19,942 bases of DNA from MESE01 sp036675035 (GTDB taxonomy: Bacteria > Pseudomonadota > Gammaproteobacteria > Burkholderiales > Burkholderiaceae_D), in contig JAKFFO010000100.1 in NCBI GenBank assembly GCA_036675035.1, positions 1-19,942 on the forward strand. Reading direction: 5' to 3'. Under the pieces are notes generated by a model. The model ran no database searches. It worked only from the letters and a program-made list of their open reading frames with translations, and was not told the DNA's origin. The translations under genes were made by a program, and so were the position numbers. Shown in pieces: positions 1 through 8,554 of this stretch. Numbering within the stretch: position 1 is the stretch's first letter; every line of letters starts with the position of its first letter.

Positions 1-341
1 GAAATTCCCAGTCTTGAGTCGGACACTTCGCGGCGCGAGCAACCGCACGCATATACGTGCTTACCCAATCTCTCGAACGCTGCCTGGTATAGCGATTTAC
101 GTCGGCTTTGCCAAATTATGTCGTCATCCCACTGCATGCGAAGGCCAACGAGACACCCCAGTATCGACTCAGCGGAGCCGGGTACGGTACGCGCTTCATC
201 GATGTCTTCGATGCGTACCAGCCATCGGCCTTGATGTGCTTTTGCATCGAGATAGCTGGCCATCGCTGCGACCAACGATCCCGCATGCAGCGGCCCCGTG
301 GGAGATGGCGCAAAGCGCCCGATGTAAGTGGGTCCGGCCAT
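1..341 (-). CDS. gluQ: glutamyl-Q tRNA(Asp) synthetase, N-terminal part (cut by window edge)
   Basis: This enzyme is a shortened relative of glutamyl-tRNA synthetase. It activates glutamate and attaches it to the queuosine at position 34 of tRNA(Asp). The 113 visible residues begin MAGPTYIGRFAPSPTG, then show the class I HIGH-type element as LHAGS (residues 18-22), the segment WLVRIEDID (40-48), and a zinc-site half YACGC with Cys99 and Cys101, as in the GluQ (YadB) family. The ATG at 341 is directly preceded by an in-frame TGA, so no longer start is possible with a standard codon; the ribosome site is weak. The C-terminal two thirds lie outside the window. No frameshift is visible. The plus-strand frames over the same bases are shadows. 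Identity is confident from the motif order; glutamyl-tRNA synthetase itself is unlikely because of the CxC element and the short spacing. Confidence 0.9.
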   Translation of the reverse strand, partial: MAGPTYIGRFAPSPTGPLHAGSLVAAMASYLDAKAHQGRWLVRIEDIDEARTVPGSAESILGCLVGLRMQWDDDIIWQSRRKSLYQAAFERLGKHVYACGCSRREVSDSRLGI

Positions 342-483
342 TCAATGTCCAGCTGAGGGGTTTGTAAATTAGAGCGGTCGACCGTGCTTCGAAGCGTCTT
401 AAGTGCGAAGGCTTTCACCAAAAAATCACTGAACTCGATGCATCCGGTCTTTATGTCGGATTAATCTTCCGGGGAAACATTTT

Positions 484-508
484 AGGCGAGGCATATCGTC
501 CTTCGCCT
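484..508 (-). repeat. inverted repeat downstream of trhO
   Basis: AGGCGA at 484-489 pairs perfectly with TCGCCT at 503-508, and an inner GG/CC pair can extend the stem with one bulged base. On the minus strand it lies about 55-80 nt after the trhO stop and is followed by AAAATGTTT rather than a clean U run. It could be a weak terminator or processing hairpin between trhO and gluQ, but a chance repeat is possible. Confidence 0.3.
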
Positions 509-562
509 TGAGCGCTTCCCGGTTTCTTCTTTAGCCGGCGGGCGGAAACCGATTACCGGCGC

Positions 563-1438
563 TTATGCGGTCTCTGAGGTTTCAACATCGCTTGCCACCG
601 CGCCGATACAGTGCGGACATGAAACGCCGTAGACATAGGACGGAGAGATTTGTTCGCGCGGCGTCACTACGGCACGGCAGGCATAGCACTGCACCGTGGG
701 AGTCGGCTCCAGTTTTGGATTCAATGCGGTGCGGCGGTCAAAAACAAAGCAGTCACCGGCATAGTGGTCACCACCGACCTCTTCGAAGTATTTCAAGATC
801 CCGCCTTCCAACTGGAAGACGCTATCGAACCCGACATTTTGCATGTGTATCGCTGCCTTTTCGCAGCGGATGCCGCCAGTGCAGAATGTCACAACGGTTT
901 TTCCTGCAAGCGCTTCCTTTTGCTGCGCAATTACATCTGGAAACTGACTGAACTTATCGATGCGGTAATCGATCGTGCCGGAAAAACTGCCAACATCGAC
1001 TTCAAATGCATTGCGCGTATCGACCATTACCACCGGTTTGCCTGCATCATCGTGACCCTGGTCGAGCCAGCGTTTCAGCGTTGCAGGCGCCACCGCGGGC
1101 GCGCGGCCATTTTCCGGCTGAATCAACGGATGGTTCATCGTAATGATCTCTCGCTTGAGCTTGACCAGCATGCGCTTGAAAGGCTGTTCTTCCGAATAGC
1201 TTTCCTTGCATTCGATATCCGCGAAACGCGGATCGGCGCGCAGCCATGACAGAAAAGCATCGATAGATTCGCGCCGACCGGCCAAAAACAAGTTGATTCC
1301 TTCAGGACTCAACAGGATCGTTCCTTTTAATGCCAGTCGTTTGCATACCGCTTGAAATTGCTCGCGCTTTTCGACCGTGTCGTTAAAAGTAACAAATTTA
1401 TAAGCCGCAATATTGACGAAAGAGGTGCTCGGTTGCAT
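563..1438 (-). CDS. trhO: tRNA uridine(34) hydroxylase, rhodanese-like (TrhO/YceA)
   Basis: TrhO makes 5-hydroxyuridine at wobble position 34 of certain tRNAs in an oxygen-dependent reaction; this is family knowledge. The 291-residue product has an N-terminal ferredoxin-like domain (about 8-100, with LKGTILLSPEGIN near 37-49). A rhodanese domain follows (about 115-225), with VVMVDTRNAFEVDVGSF and an active-site loop TFCTGGIRCEKA whose catalytic cysteine is Cys186. The C-terminal tail has two CxxC pairs (Cys251/254 and Cys274/277), a probable metal-binding knuckle. Length and motif order are normal for the family. It has its own promoter in the region shared with dnaE. It lies upstream of gluQ on the same strand, so two wobble-base modifiers sit together. 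No strong ribosome site is seen before the ATG. Confidence 0.95.
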   Translation of the reverse strand: MQPSTSFVNIAAYKFVTFNDTVEKREQFQAVCKRLALKGTILLSPEGINLFLAGRRESIDAFLSWLRADPRFADIECKESYSEEQPFKRMLVKLKREIITMNHPLIQPENGRAPAVAPATLKRWLDQGHDDAGKPVVMVDTRNAFEVDVGSFSGTIDYRIDKFSQFPDVIAQQKEALAGKTVVTFCTGGIRCEKAAIHMQNVGFDSVFQLEGGILKYFEEVGGDHYAGDCFVFDRRTALNPKLEPTPTVQCYACRAVVTPREQISPSYVYGVSCPHCIGAVASDVETSETA

Positions 1439-1473
1439 ACGGATAATTTTAGCTAAGTCATTGATTCATCGGT

Positions 1474-1502
1474 ATTATAAGCCGCCGCTTGTTGATCCTC
1501 AA
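1474..1502 (-). promoter_or_regulatory. sigma70-type promoter for trhO
   Basis: Read on the minus strand, TTGAGG (1502-1497) is followed by a 17-nt spacer and a perfect TATAAT (1479-1474). The -10 box lies 35 nt upstream of the trhO ATG. The spacing is optimal and the -35 matches four of six consensus bases. No comparably good promoter was found for dnaE in the same 106-bp divergent region; TAAAAT at 1533-1538 has no partner at the right distance. Confidence 0.65.
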
Positions 1503-1544
1503 ATCGTCGTTCTCGGGCGGCTTTCTAGCGGGTAAAATACCGCC

Positions 1545-4500
1545 ATGACTTCACCGCAATTTATTCATCTTCGTCTCCATTCCGAGTATTCAATCGTCGA
1601 TGGTCTGGTTCGTATCGACGAGGTGGTCAAGGCGGCTGCTCAAGACGCTCAACCTGCAATGGCAATTTCCGATCTGTCGAATCTGTTCGGCATGGTCAAA
1701 TTTTACAAAGCCGCGCGCGGCAAAGGCATCAAACCGATCGTCGGTTGCGATGTCTGGATAACGAATAACGACGATCGCGACAAGCCGTCCCGACTGTTAT
1801 TGTTGGTGAAAAACTCGGCGGGCTATCTGCAGCTATGTGAGTTGTTGTCAAAAGCATGGCTCACCAATCTGCATCGTGGCCGGGCCGAAATCCGCACTGA
1901 ATGGCTTGAGCAGTTGCAGCCGCGTGGTGGATTGATTGCCTTGTCAGGCGCACAGTTTGGCGATATTGGCATCGCGATCGAAAACGGGAATTCGGCGGCA
2001 GCGGAACGCTCTGCCCAGCGTTGGGCCGATATCTTCCCGGGCCACTTCTATATCGAGGTGCAGCGTGCCGGCCAGCCCAACATGGAGAAGCTGGTGCGCC
2101 AGTCAGTCGAGATTGCCGCCAAATTGCAACTGCCGGTAGTTGCAACGCATCCGGTGCAGTTCCTGACCAGGGAAGAATTTACCGCGCATGAAGCGCGTAC
2201 CTGTATCGCCGAGGGCGAAATTCTCGCCAATGCACGGCGCGTGCGGCGCTTCAACGAACAGCAATGCTTCAAGACGCAAGCCGAGATGGCCGAGTTGTTT
2301 GCAGACATGCCGGCTGCGCTGCAAAACTCGATTGAAATCGCCAAGCGCTGCAATCTGACTCTGGAACTCGGCAAACCGAAGCTGCCGCATTTTCCAACAC
2401 CCGACGGTCTCACGATCGATGAGTTCCTGGTGGCGCAAGCGCAGCAAGGATTGGAGAGCCGCCTGTTGCACCTGTACCCGGATGAGGCGGTGCGCGAACA
2501 GGAACGGCCACGCTATGAGGCAAGACTGAAATTCGAGACCGATACCATCATCAAGATGGGGTTCCCGGGTTATTTCCTGATCGTTGCCGATTTTATACAG
2601 TGGGCAAAGAACAATGGCGTGCCGGTCGGCCCAGGCCGCGGCTCCGGTGCCGGTTCGCTGGTTGCGTATTCGCTGTCGATCACCGACCTTGATCCGCTTG
2701 CCTACAACCTGCTGTTCGAGCGCTTCCTGAATCCGGAACGGGTATCGATGCCGGACTTCGATATCGATTTTTGCCAGGAGGGACGCGACCGCGTGATCCA
2801 GTATGTAAAGGATCGCTACGGCAAGGACGCGGTATCGCAGATCGCCACTTTCGGTACGATGGCTGCCAAGGGTGCCGTGCGCGACGTCGGTCGCGTGCTC
2901 GATATGGGGTACAACTTTTGCGACGGCATTTCCAAGCTGATTCCATTCAAGCCGGGAAAACTGGTGACGATCGCAGATGCGCTTAACGAAGAGCCGATGC
3001 TGAAGGAGCGCTACGAAAACGAGGAGGAGGTCAAGCAGTTGCTTGAACTGGCGCAGAAGGTTGAAGGTATTGCGCGGAACATCGGCATGCATGCCGGCGG
3101 CGTGCTGATCGCACCCGGCAAACTGACCGATTTTTGTCCGCTGTACACGCAGGGTGGCGACGCAGGCGTGGTATCGCAGTACGACAAGGACGACGTGGAA
3201 GCGGTTGGCCTGGTCAAGTTCGACTTTCTGGGACTGACCACGCTGACAATTCTCGATCGTGCGGTGCGCTATATCAAGCAGCTCGATCCGGCGATGGCAG
3301 ATTTCAGGCTGGAGAGCCTGCCTCTAAATGATGCGGCATCGTACGATCTGCTCACCAAGGCCAAGACGGTTGCGGTGTTCCAGCTTGAGAGCCGCGGCAT
3401 GCAGGGCATGTTGAAAGATGCGCGACCGGATCGCTTCGAAGACATCATTGCGCTGGTTGCGCTATATCGCCCCGGCCCGATGGATCTGATTCCGGATTTC
3501 TGCAAGCGCAAGCACGGTGAGCGCTTCGATTATCCCGACCCGCGTACCGAAGGAATTCTGTCCGAAACCTACGGCATCATGGTGTATCAGGAGCAGGTGA
3601 TGCAGATGGCGCAGGTGGTCGGCGGATACTCGCTCGGCGGCGCGGACCTGCTTCGGCGTGCGATGGGAAAAAAGAAGGCGGAAGAAATGGCGGAACACCG
3701 CCAGATTTTCCGTGACGGAGCCGCCAAGGACGGCTTGTCGCAAGAGAAGGCAGACGAGATTTTCGACTTGATGGAAAAGTTTGCCGGTTACGGCTTCAAC
3801 AAGTCGCATGCCGCCGCCTATGCCTTACTCTCCTATCACACTGCGTATCTGAAGGCGCATCATCCGGCCGCATTCATGGCAGCCAACTTGTCGCTCGCGA
3901 TGGACGATACCGACAAGATCAAGATTCTGGTCGAAGACGCGCTTGAAGTTTGCGGCCTGACCTTGCTGCCGCCGGATATCAACCTGTCGGATTATCGCTT
4001 CACGCCGGTTGGCGATCCGCCTAGCGTAACCAAGAAAAAGGTGATGCAGATTCGCTATGGTCTGGGTGCAGTCAAAGGATCCGGCCAGGGTGCGATCGAG
4101 GCAATTATCGCGGCGCGCCGGGAAGCACCGTTTACCGACCTGTTCGATTTTTGCAAGCGCGTCGACAAGCGCCAGATCAATCGACGCACCATTGAATCAT
4201 TGATTCGTGCCGGCGCATTCGATTGCTTCAATGTCGATCGAGCGATCTTGCTGGCATCGGTAAGTTACGCGATGGAGTGTGCCGAACAGGCCGAGGCGTC
4301 GGCAAATCAGGTCAGTCTGTTTGGTGGCGACAATGGCGATCTGGATATCCCGCCTGAGTACGTGAAGACAAGCCCATGGACGGAGAAGCAAAGGCTCACC
4401 GAAGAAAAATCCGCGCTCGGTTTTTATCTGTCTGGCCATTTGTTTAATGCCTATGCAGACGAGGTGCGGAAGTTCGCCAGAACAAAGCTGTGCGATCTTG

Positions 4501-5006
4501 TCCCGGCCAGAGAGCCGAAACTGATGGCAGGTATCATTTCGGCAGTACGCACGCAAATGACCCAGCGAGGAAAGATGGTCATCGTGACGCTGGACGACGG
4601 AAGCGCTACCGTCGACGTCACTGTGTACAACGAACTGTACGACCCGAACAAGCCACTCTTCAAGGAAGATGAATTTCTTGCGGTGCAGGGGAAAGTATCG
4701 GAAGACCGTTTTTCCGGAGGATTGCGGATTGCGGCAGACAAGGTAATGGATATTGCGGCGGCGCGGGTTCAATTCGGCCGGCAATTCGTATTTTCATTAT
4801 GTGAGCGCATCGATGTAACGCAAATTAAGAACGTTCTATCACCTTATTTCTCCGAGGCGGGTTTGCCACTTGCAATGCGTTATGTTCAACAGGGCATTGG
4901 TTGTGAAATCCGCTTGGCTAACGAATGGCGTATCTTGCCCGTAGATACTTTGAAGCAGTTACTGATCGACCGATTAGGCGTTAAGGGCGCCCTGGTCGAG
5001 TATTGA
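1545..5006 (+). CDS. dnaE: DNA polymerase III subunit alpha
   Basis: This is the catalytic subunit of the replicative polymerase, acting in the core with the epsilon and theta subunits and the beta clamp. It has 1153 residues, close to the E. coli length of 1160. Domains in order: a PHP domain (from HLRLHSEYSIVDG at 8-20 to about 270); the polymerase palm and fingers with GPGRGSGAGS (362-371) and the catalytic acid motif PDFDIDF (Asp406 and Asp408); the third catalytic Asp560 in KFDFLGL; a helix-hairpin-helix region near 830-900; and an OB-fold (GIISAVRTQMTQRGKM onward, about 990-1070). The PHP motif is the degenerate gammaproteobacterial/betaproteobacterial type, so proofreading is expected from a separate epsilon subunit. 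The ATG at 1545 gives the usual N-terminus. The gene is intact. The downstream membrane protein begins only 27 nt after the stop. Confidence 0.98.
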   Translation: MTSPQFIHLRLHSEYSIVDGLVRIDEVVKAAAQDAQPAMAISDLSNLFGMVKFYKAARGKGIKPIVGCDVWITNNDDRDKPSRLLLLVKNSAGYLQLCELLSKAWLTNLHRGRAEIRTEWLEQLQPRGGLIALSGAQFGDIGIAIENGNSAAAERSAQRWADIFPGHFYIEVQRAGQPNMEKLVRQSVEIAAKLQLPVVATHPVQFLTREEFTAHEARTCIAEGEILANARRVRRFNEQQCFKTQAEMAELFADMPAALQNSIEIAKRCNLTLELGKPKLPHFPTPDGLTIDEFLVAQAQQGLESRLLHLYPDEAVREQERPRYEARLKFETDTIIKMGFPGYFLIVADFIQWAKNNGVPVGPGRGSGAGSLVAYSLSITDLDPLAYNLLFERFLNPERVSMPDFDIDFCQEGRDRVIQYVKDRYGKDAVSQIATFGTMAAKGAVRDVGRVLDMGYNFCDGISKLIPFKPGKLVTIADALNEEPMLKERYENEEEVKQLLELAQKVEGIARNIGMHAGGVLIAPGKLTDFCPLYTQGGDAGVVSQYDKDDVEAVGLVKFDFLGLTTLTILDRAVRYIKQLDPAMADFRLESLPLNDAASYDLLTKAKTVAVFQLESRGMQGMLKDARPDRFEDIIALVALYRPGPMDLIPDFCKRKHGERFDYPDPRTEGILSETYGIMVYQEQVMQMAQVVGGYSLGGADLLRRAMGKKKAEEMAEHRQIFRDGAAKDGLSQEKADEIFDLMEKFAGYGFNKSHAAAYALLSYHTAYLKAHHPAAFMAANLSLAMDDTDKIKILVEDALEVCGLTLLPPDINLSDYRFTPVGDPPSVTKKKVMQIRYGLGAVKGSGQGAIEAIIAARREAPFTDLFDFCKRVDKRQINRRTIESLIRAGAFDCFNVDRAILLASVSYAMECAEQAEASANQVSLFGGDNGDLDIPPEYVKTSPWTEKQRLTEEKSALGFYLSGHLFNAYADEVRKFARTKLCDLVPAREPKLMAGIISAVRTQMTQRGKMVIVTLDDGSATVDVTVYNELYDPNKPLFKEDEFLAVQGKVSEDRFSGGLRIAADKVMDIAAARVQFGRQFVFSLCERIDVTQIKNVLSPYFSEAGLPLAMRYVQQGIGCEIRLANEWRILPVDTLKQLLIDRLGVKGALVEY

Positions 5007-5033
5007 AATCAAGAGCCTTTGCGGAGATTGAAT

Positions 5034-6278
5034 TTGCTTTATTTTCAGTGGATCGTTAGTGCAATATTGATGGTTTTTCCGATCGTTTTTCTGGCAATTC
5101 CACGCGGGGAAAGCGCGAATCTTTATCTGTTGATCCTATGCGGCCTTATTGCTGTTGGATGCCGCCTTAAGCCGATGGGAAAAAATTTTAGCCAGCTTTT
5201 ACGCGAATATTGGCCGATAAGCTTGGCGATGGCCAGTTTAGTGCTGGCGACATTCATCAATCATTTGATGAATGGAAGTTTTTCCTCCAGAGCCTATGAA
5301 ATGCCGTTCCAACTGGCTTGCTTTTCCTTGTTGTTCTGGTTGCTGCTGCTTATTCCAAGCAACAATTTAAAGAACATACAGTGGGGCTTGGCGGCCGGCG
5401 CGTTTTTTTGTTTAGTCGTTCTTTATATTGATACGCAGGGTGGCGCTATTCGCGCGTTTCATTCTGTTAAGGTTCCGCTCATACCGTTTGGAAATATTGC
5501 AATTCTGATGGGTGTTCTCGCACTGTTCTCAATCGGGTGGAACAGCCGTAATGAAAAAATGGCTGTCGCTCTGAAATCGATAGCCGGTATGGGAGCAATA
5601 TTTGGTTCTTATTTATCTCAAAGTCGTGGCGGTTGGGTCGCATTGCCCTTGTTTCTGGTGATTGCTTTTATCGTTTTTAGAAATATACAGCGCCGATTAA
5701 AAGTAGGACTCTTGCTGTTGGTATTAGCGTTAATGTACGGCTTGTATATGTTTAGCAATACTGTACAAAGTAGGATTGGCCAGGCAGGGTCCGATATCCA
5801 GCAATATTTCGATGGCGGAGACAGGAACACATCGGTTGGCATACGGCTGCAACTATGGGAAGGGGCCTGGGAACTATTCAAGGAAAATCCTGCATTCGGC
5901 GTCGGACTCGACCGATATCCCGAAGCCGTAAATCAGCTAGAGATGCGCCAGGTAATCACCCCCCAGGCAGCGTCGCAGCCACATCCGCACAACGATTTGC
6001 TGTTTTATATGGCCACGTTGGGAATTTTCGGATTACTGGCAATGCTTGCTCTTTATTTTGTCCCGGCAGTTTATTTTTTGCGCGCTCTCCGGAGTCCGGA
6101 TCGCGAAACGCGAACCGTAGCGGGAATGGGATTAGTACTTTGTTTAGGGTATTTCGTATTTGGCTTGACCGATGTGATGTTTTACTGGAGGGTCAGTTAT
6201 TCTTTCTACGTTATCCTTCTGGCGGTTCTCTTTGCCTGCCTTGTAAAACGCAAGACATTTCTGGTCAGTCAAAGATAA
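5034..6278 (+). CDS. O-antigen ligase/polymerase family membrane protein (Wzy_C)
   Basis: The product is a polytopic inner-membrane protein of about 10-12 hydrophobic segments, with the Wzy_C pattern shared by O-antigen ligases (WaaL) and polymerases (Wzy). A large periplasmic loop is preceded by QSRGGW and carries NTSVGIRLQLWEGAWELF, GVGLDRYPEA and the QPHPHNDLL element (His317, His319 from this start), followed by further helices. Such proteins transfer or polymerise undecaprenyl-linked glycans. With LPS core glycosyltransferases beside it, ligase is the preferred reading, but sequence alone does not separate the two. I chose the TTG at 5034 because CGGAG at 5022-5026 lies 7 nt upstream; a TTG at 5019 would add five residues, and no ATG is available. 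It follows dnaE closely and may read through from it. It is more AT-rich than dnaE, as is common for surface glycan genes. Confidence 0.85.
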   Translation: MLYFQWIVSAILMVFPIVFLAIPRGESANLYLLILCGLIAVGCRLKPMGKNFSQLLREYWPISLAMASLVLATFINHLMNGSFSSRAYEMPFQLACFSLLFWLLLLIPSNNLKNIQWGLAAGAFFCLVVLYIDTQGGAIRAFHSVKVPLIPFGNIAILMGVLALFSIGWNSRNEKMAVALKSIAGMGAIFGSYLSQSRGGWVALPLFLVIAFIVFRNIQRRLKVGLLLLVLALMYGLYMFSNTVQSRIGQAGSDIQQYFDGGDRNTSVGIRLQLWEGAWELFKENPAFGVGLDRYPEAVNQLEMRQVITPQAASQPHPHNDLLFYMATLGIFGLLAMLALYFVPAVYFLRALRSPDRETRTVAGMGLVLCLGYFVFGLTDVMFYWRVSYSFYVILLAVLFACLVKRKTFLVSQR

Positions 6279-6341
6279 CAACAATAGATTTTTTGCATAT
6301 TGATTGCCGGCTCGCCTCCTGAAATGTGTCGGCATCGATAT

Positions 6342-6353
6342 GTGTCGCGACAC
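6342..6353. repeat. perfect 12-bp palindrome GTGTCGCGACAC
   Basis: The 116-bp gap before the GT8 gene contains the perfect palindrome GTGTCGCGACAC, 41 bp upstream of the ATG. A related half TGTCGGCATCGA lies just before it. The symmetry would suit a dimeric regulator operator, but there is no second copy in the window and no clear promoter around it. Confidence 0.35.
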
Positions 6354-6394
6354 CGTGGTACTAGAACCTCCGTCTCCGAAACCGGGTACAAAGA

Positions 6395-7285
6395 ATGATT
6401 CATATAGTTTGCTGCACTGACGAAAATTACGCATTTAACTTTCCTGTGATTGCTCAGTCGATACTGGAGCATCACGCTAAGGAAGAAGTGGCGCTTCATC
6501 TTTTGCATTCGCCCTTGACATTATCGACATTGGAAAAAATTGATCGATATGCTGCCGAAAAGGGGTTCTTATTTTCGCGGCAACTGCTTGACGATTCGAT
6601 TTTCGCCATGCTGCCTCAAATCGCATATTTTACGACTGCGATGTATTACCGGCTTATGATCCCGGAGCTTTTTCCGAATGATGTCAACAAGATTCTTTAT
6701 CTTGACATGGATGTGCTCGTCGAAGGTCGGCTGGACGAATTATGGAATGAGGACATACTCAACAAGGGAGCTGCAGTCGTTGAAGATTCGGCTACGATCC
6801 ATCTCGGCGAGTATACCCCACCGCGCTATTTCAATTCGGGCGTCATGCTAATCAATCTGGACTACTGGCGCAAATATAACGTTAAAGAAAAAGCCATCGA
6901 TTTTATGGTGAAGCACCGAGATATATTGCGTTTTCCTGATCAGGATGCGCTTAATGTCGTTCTGCAAGACGATCTGATCTATGTGTCGGATAAGTGGAAT
7001 TACCATCTGAATCTTGACAAGCGGTTCCTGAAACAGGCGCTGCGCGGACGTATTGCCAAGGACAAGGCGCCGGTGATCATCCATTTCAATCAAAGAGTTA
7101 AGCCCTGGATGTATCACTGCAGGCATCCGTATGCTGCGCGGTATTGGCAGGTCCTGAAAAAAACGACATTCAGCGAATACCAGCTGAAAAACAAGTCCTT
7201 TGCCAGCTTTCTTTTCTATTTCACCCCGAAAAAACTTCGTGCCGTCTTGTGGCCGAAGCTTGTGAAGACGTTACCGCAAAACTAG
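6395..7285 (+). CDS. glycosyltransferase family 8 (LPS galactosyl/glucosyltransferase-like)
   Basis: GT8 enzymes are retaining transferases that use UDP-glucose or UDP-galactose and metal. This 296-residue protein has the family landmarks in order: an N-terminal IHIVCCTDENYAF, ending in a conserved nucleotide-binding acid; the metal-binding DxD as LYLDMDVLV (DMD at 104-106); FNSGVMLINLDYWR (146-159); DQDALN (182-187); and the C-terminal HFNQRVKPW (230-238), matching the HFxGxxKPW-type motif with N-Q in place of the usual G region. There is no membrane segment, so it should work at the cytoplasmic face. Relatives include WaaI/WaaJ-type LPS core enzymes and LgtC. The exact sugar cannot be read from the sequence. 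The ATG at 6395 is the natural start. It lies between the O-antigen ligase-like gene and a GT4 gene on the same strand. Confidence 0.9.
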   Translation: MIHIVCCTDENYAFNFPVIAQSILEHHAKEEVALHLLHSPLTLSTLEKIDRYAAEKGFLFSRQLLDDSIFAMLPQIAYFTTAMYYRLMIPELFPNDVNKILYLDMDVLVEGRLDELWNEDILNKGAAVVEDSATIHLGEYTPPRYFNSGVMLINLDYWRKYNVKEKAIDFMVKHRDILRFPDQDALNVVLQDDLIYVSDKWNYHLNLDKRFLKQALRGRIAKDKAPVIIHFNQRVKPWMYHCRHPYAARYWQVLKKTTFSEYQLKNKSFASFLFYFTPKKLRAVLWPKLVKTLPQN

Positions 7286-7296
7286 CCAATGCAGCT

Positions 7297-7324
7297 GCAA
7301 CCAATAACTGTCCTGTCTGGTTGC
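7297..7324 (+). repeat. inverted repeat after the GT8 gene
   Basis: GCAACCA (7297-7303) is complementary to TGGTTGC (7318-7324) across a 14-nt loop, starting 12 nt after the GT8 stop codon. A competing pairing, CAATGCA (7287-7293) with TGCATTG (7322-7328), overlaps it. There is no following T run, so it is not a classical terminator. Confidence 0.3.
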
Positions 7325-7350
7325 ATTGATGACCAAAAGACTGCTAACTG

Positions 7351-7363
7351 CCGATTGAATCGG
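7351..7363. repeat. palindrome CCGATT-g-AATCGG
   Basis: A perfect 6-bp inverted repeat with a one-base centre lies 72 nt upstream of the GT4 start. It overlaps TTGAAT at 7355-7360, which could act as a weak -35 element, but no convincing -10 box follows. Operator function is only a possibility. Confidence 0.25.
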
Positions 7364-7370
7364 AGCAGAT

Positions 7371-7390
7371 AGCGCATATTTCCGTGCGCT
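7371..7390 (+). repeat. inverted repeat AGCGCA/TGCGCT before the GT4 gene
   Basis: AGCGCA (7371-7376) pairs perfectly with TGCGCT (7385-7390) over an 8-nt loop. A GTG at 7384-7386 that could in principle start the GT4 gene sits in the loop and 3' arm of this hairpin. This is one more reason to prefer the downstream ATG. No T run follows that would make it a terminator. Confidence 0.3.
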
Positions 7391-7434
7391 CTTTCGTGAA
7401 CGATTTCCAACCGTGGCTATATCTAAACTCTGCA

Positions 7435-8547
7435 ATGAAGCAACCGCTTAAAATTCTGTTTATCTGCCCGACTATCGCCTGTTACATAGGCGGTACCGAG
7501 ACGGTAGTAAGTCAGCTTGCCCAGCGGCTTAAGGACAAGGTGCAGCTTACCCTTTTAAGCGGAAATGCCGGCCAGGGCAGAACACCGCTGATCGATGTGG
7601 ATGGCTTCGAATTGTTGAGCTTGCCGTTTATCGGACGCGATTCGAGGCTCAATCGGATACTAAGCAAAATGCTGATGTCCAGCCCGTTCAAGATAGAAAG
7701 CTACAGTTTCTTCAGGGCGCTTGCCAGAAGTGACGTGGACCTTGCCAGCTACGATTACATCGTGACGTTTTATGAAGCGGACGCATATCTTCTGTCCAAG
7801 AGATATCCATCGCTGAGGGAACGTTACCGGCACTTCCTGCCCGGTGTATCGATCCGTGGATTTTTCAGGCACGTTCCGGCAACCGATCTCTTCTTTTTCG
7901 GCTATCGGGCAGCGGAAAAAGCAAAAAGGAAATGGGGGGCTGTCATCCAGTCGTTGCCGCTTGGCGTTGATTCGAGCTTTTTTCCCGCTCATGCACCGAT
8001 ATACCCGACCGTGAAAAGGCTCGTGTACATAGGACGGCTCGACGGGAGCAAGCATGTGGACTGGCTGGCTGATTTTTTTGACCAGAGTGGACTGCCGCAA
8101 CGCGGCTACCATCTTGATATAGTCGGCGATGGCCCACTGCTGGATGGTTTGCTGGCAAAACATGGAAGGTCTGGCAACATGACTTTCCATGGCAGGAAAC
8201 GCCAGGAGGAAGTGGTGGAAATCCTTCAGCACGCGTTTCTCCTGCTGCATCCAACAGACCATGAAAGCTTCGGCCTGACGATACTGGAAGCATTGGCCGC
8301 GGGCATTCCCGTCATCACGCACGACCTGGACAGTATCAAAGCCTGGGCCCGGGATTGTCCCCGCTATGCCGCTCATCTGGATTCACCCGCCTGGGCAAGC
8401 GAGATACGCAAGTTTGAAGATACGCGTTACTGGGAAGCCGTGAGCGCTGCCGGCATGGAACATGCCAAATCGTTTACCTGGGACAGCGTAGCCATACAGG
8501 TTCTGGAGCTGATAATGGCCCGGCATCCGCTCCAGCATGCGGATTAA
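7435..8547 (+). CDS. glycosyltransferase family 4 (GT-B fold)
   Basis: This is a 370-residue retaining GT-B glycosyltransferase, probably cytoplasmic or peripheral to the inner membrane and acting on LPS core or another surface glycan. It opens with PLKILFICPTIACYIGGTETVV, the typical first strand and glycine-rich loop of GT4 enzymes. The C-terminal nucleotide-sugar domain shows LPLGVDSSFF (174-183), YIGRLDGSKHVDWL (198-211), DIVGDGP (228-234), and the EX7E element HESFGLTILEALAAGIPVI with Glu277 and Glu285. I chose the ATG at 7435 because the conserved first strand begins four residues later; a GTG at 7384 would add 17 unlike residues. No good ribosome site is visible at either. The gene ends 7 bp before a convergent GT2 gene. 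Donor and acceptor are unknown. Confidence 0.9.
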   Translation: MKQPLKILFICPTIACYIGGTETVVSQLAQRLKDKVQLTLLSGNAGQGRTPLIDVDGFELLSLPFIGRDSRLNRILSKMLMSSPFKIESYSFFRALARSDVDLASYDYIVTFYEADAYLLSKRYPSLRERYRHFLPGVSIRGFFRHVPATDLFFFGYRAAEKAKRKWGAVIQSLPLGVDSSFFPAHAPIYPTVKRLVYIGRLDGSKHVDWLADFFDQSGLPQRGYHLDIVGDGPLLDGLLAKHGRSGNMTFHGRKRQEEVVEILQHAFLLLHPTDHESFGLTILEALAAGIPVITHDLDSIKAWARDCPRYAAHLDSPAWASEIRKFEDTRYWEAVSAAGMEHAKSFTWDSVAIQVLELIMARHPLQHAD

Positions 8548-8554
8548 CAGGCTC

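Noticed and set aside
14..367. Plus-strand ORFs at the left edge
   Set aside because: The minus strand over the same bases encodes an unmistakable GluQ N-terminus; the plus frames and the 116-421 minus frame are shadows.
650..1249. 199-codon plus-strand ORF
   Set aside because: It lies fully opposite trhO, has no recognisable motif and shadows its codon pattern.
2103..3092. 329-codon minus-strand ORF
   Set aside because: It is opposite dnaE, whose conserved polymerase motifs cover the same bases; long antisense frames are common in such GC-skewed codon usage.
5019..5036. TTG at 5019 as start of the O-antigen ligase-like gene
   Set aside because: CGGAG at 5022-5026 falls inside the extra codons and is correctly placed for TTG 5034 instead.
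7384..7434. GTG at 7384 as start of the GT4 gene
   Set aside because: The extra 17 residues precede the conserved first strand and the GTG sits in a hairpin; ATG 7435 gives a standard GT4 N-terminus.
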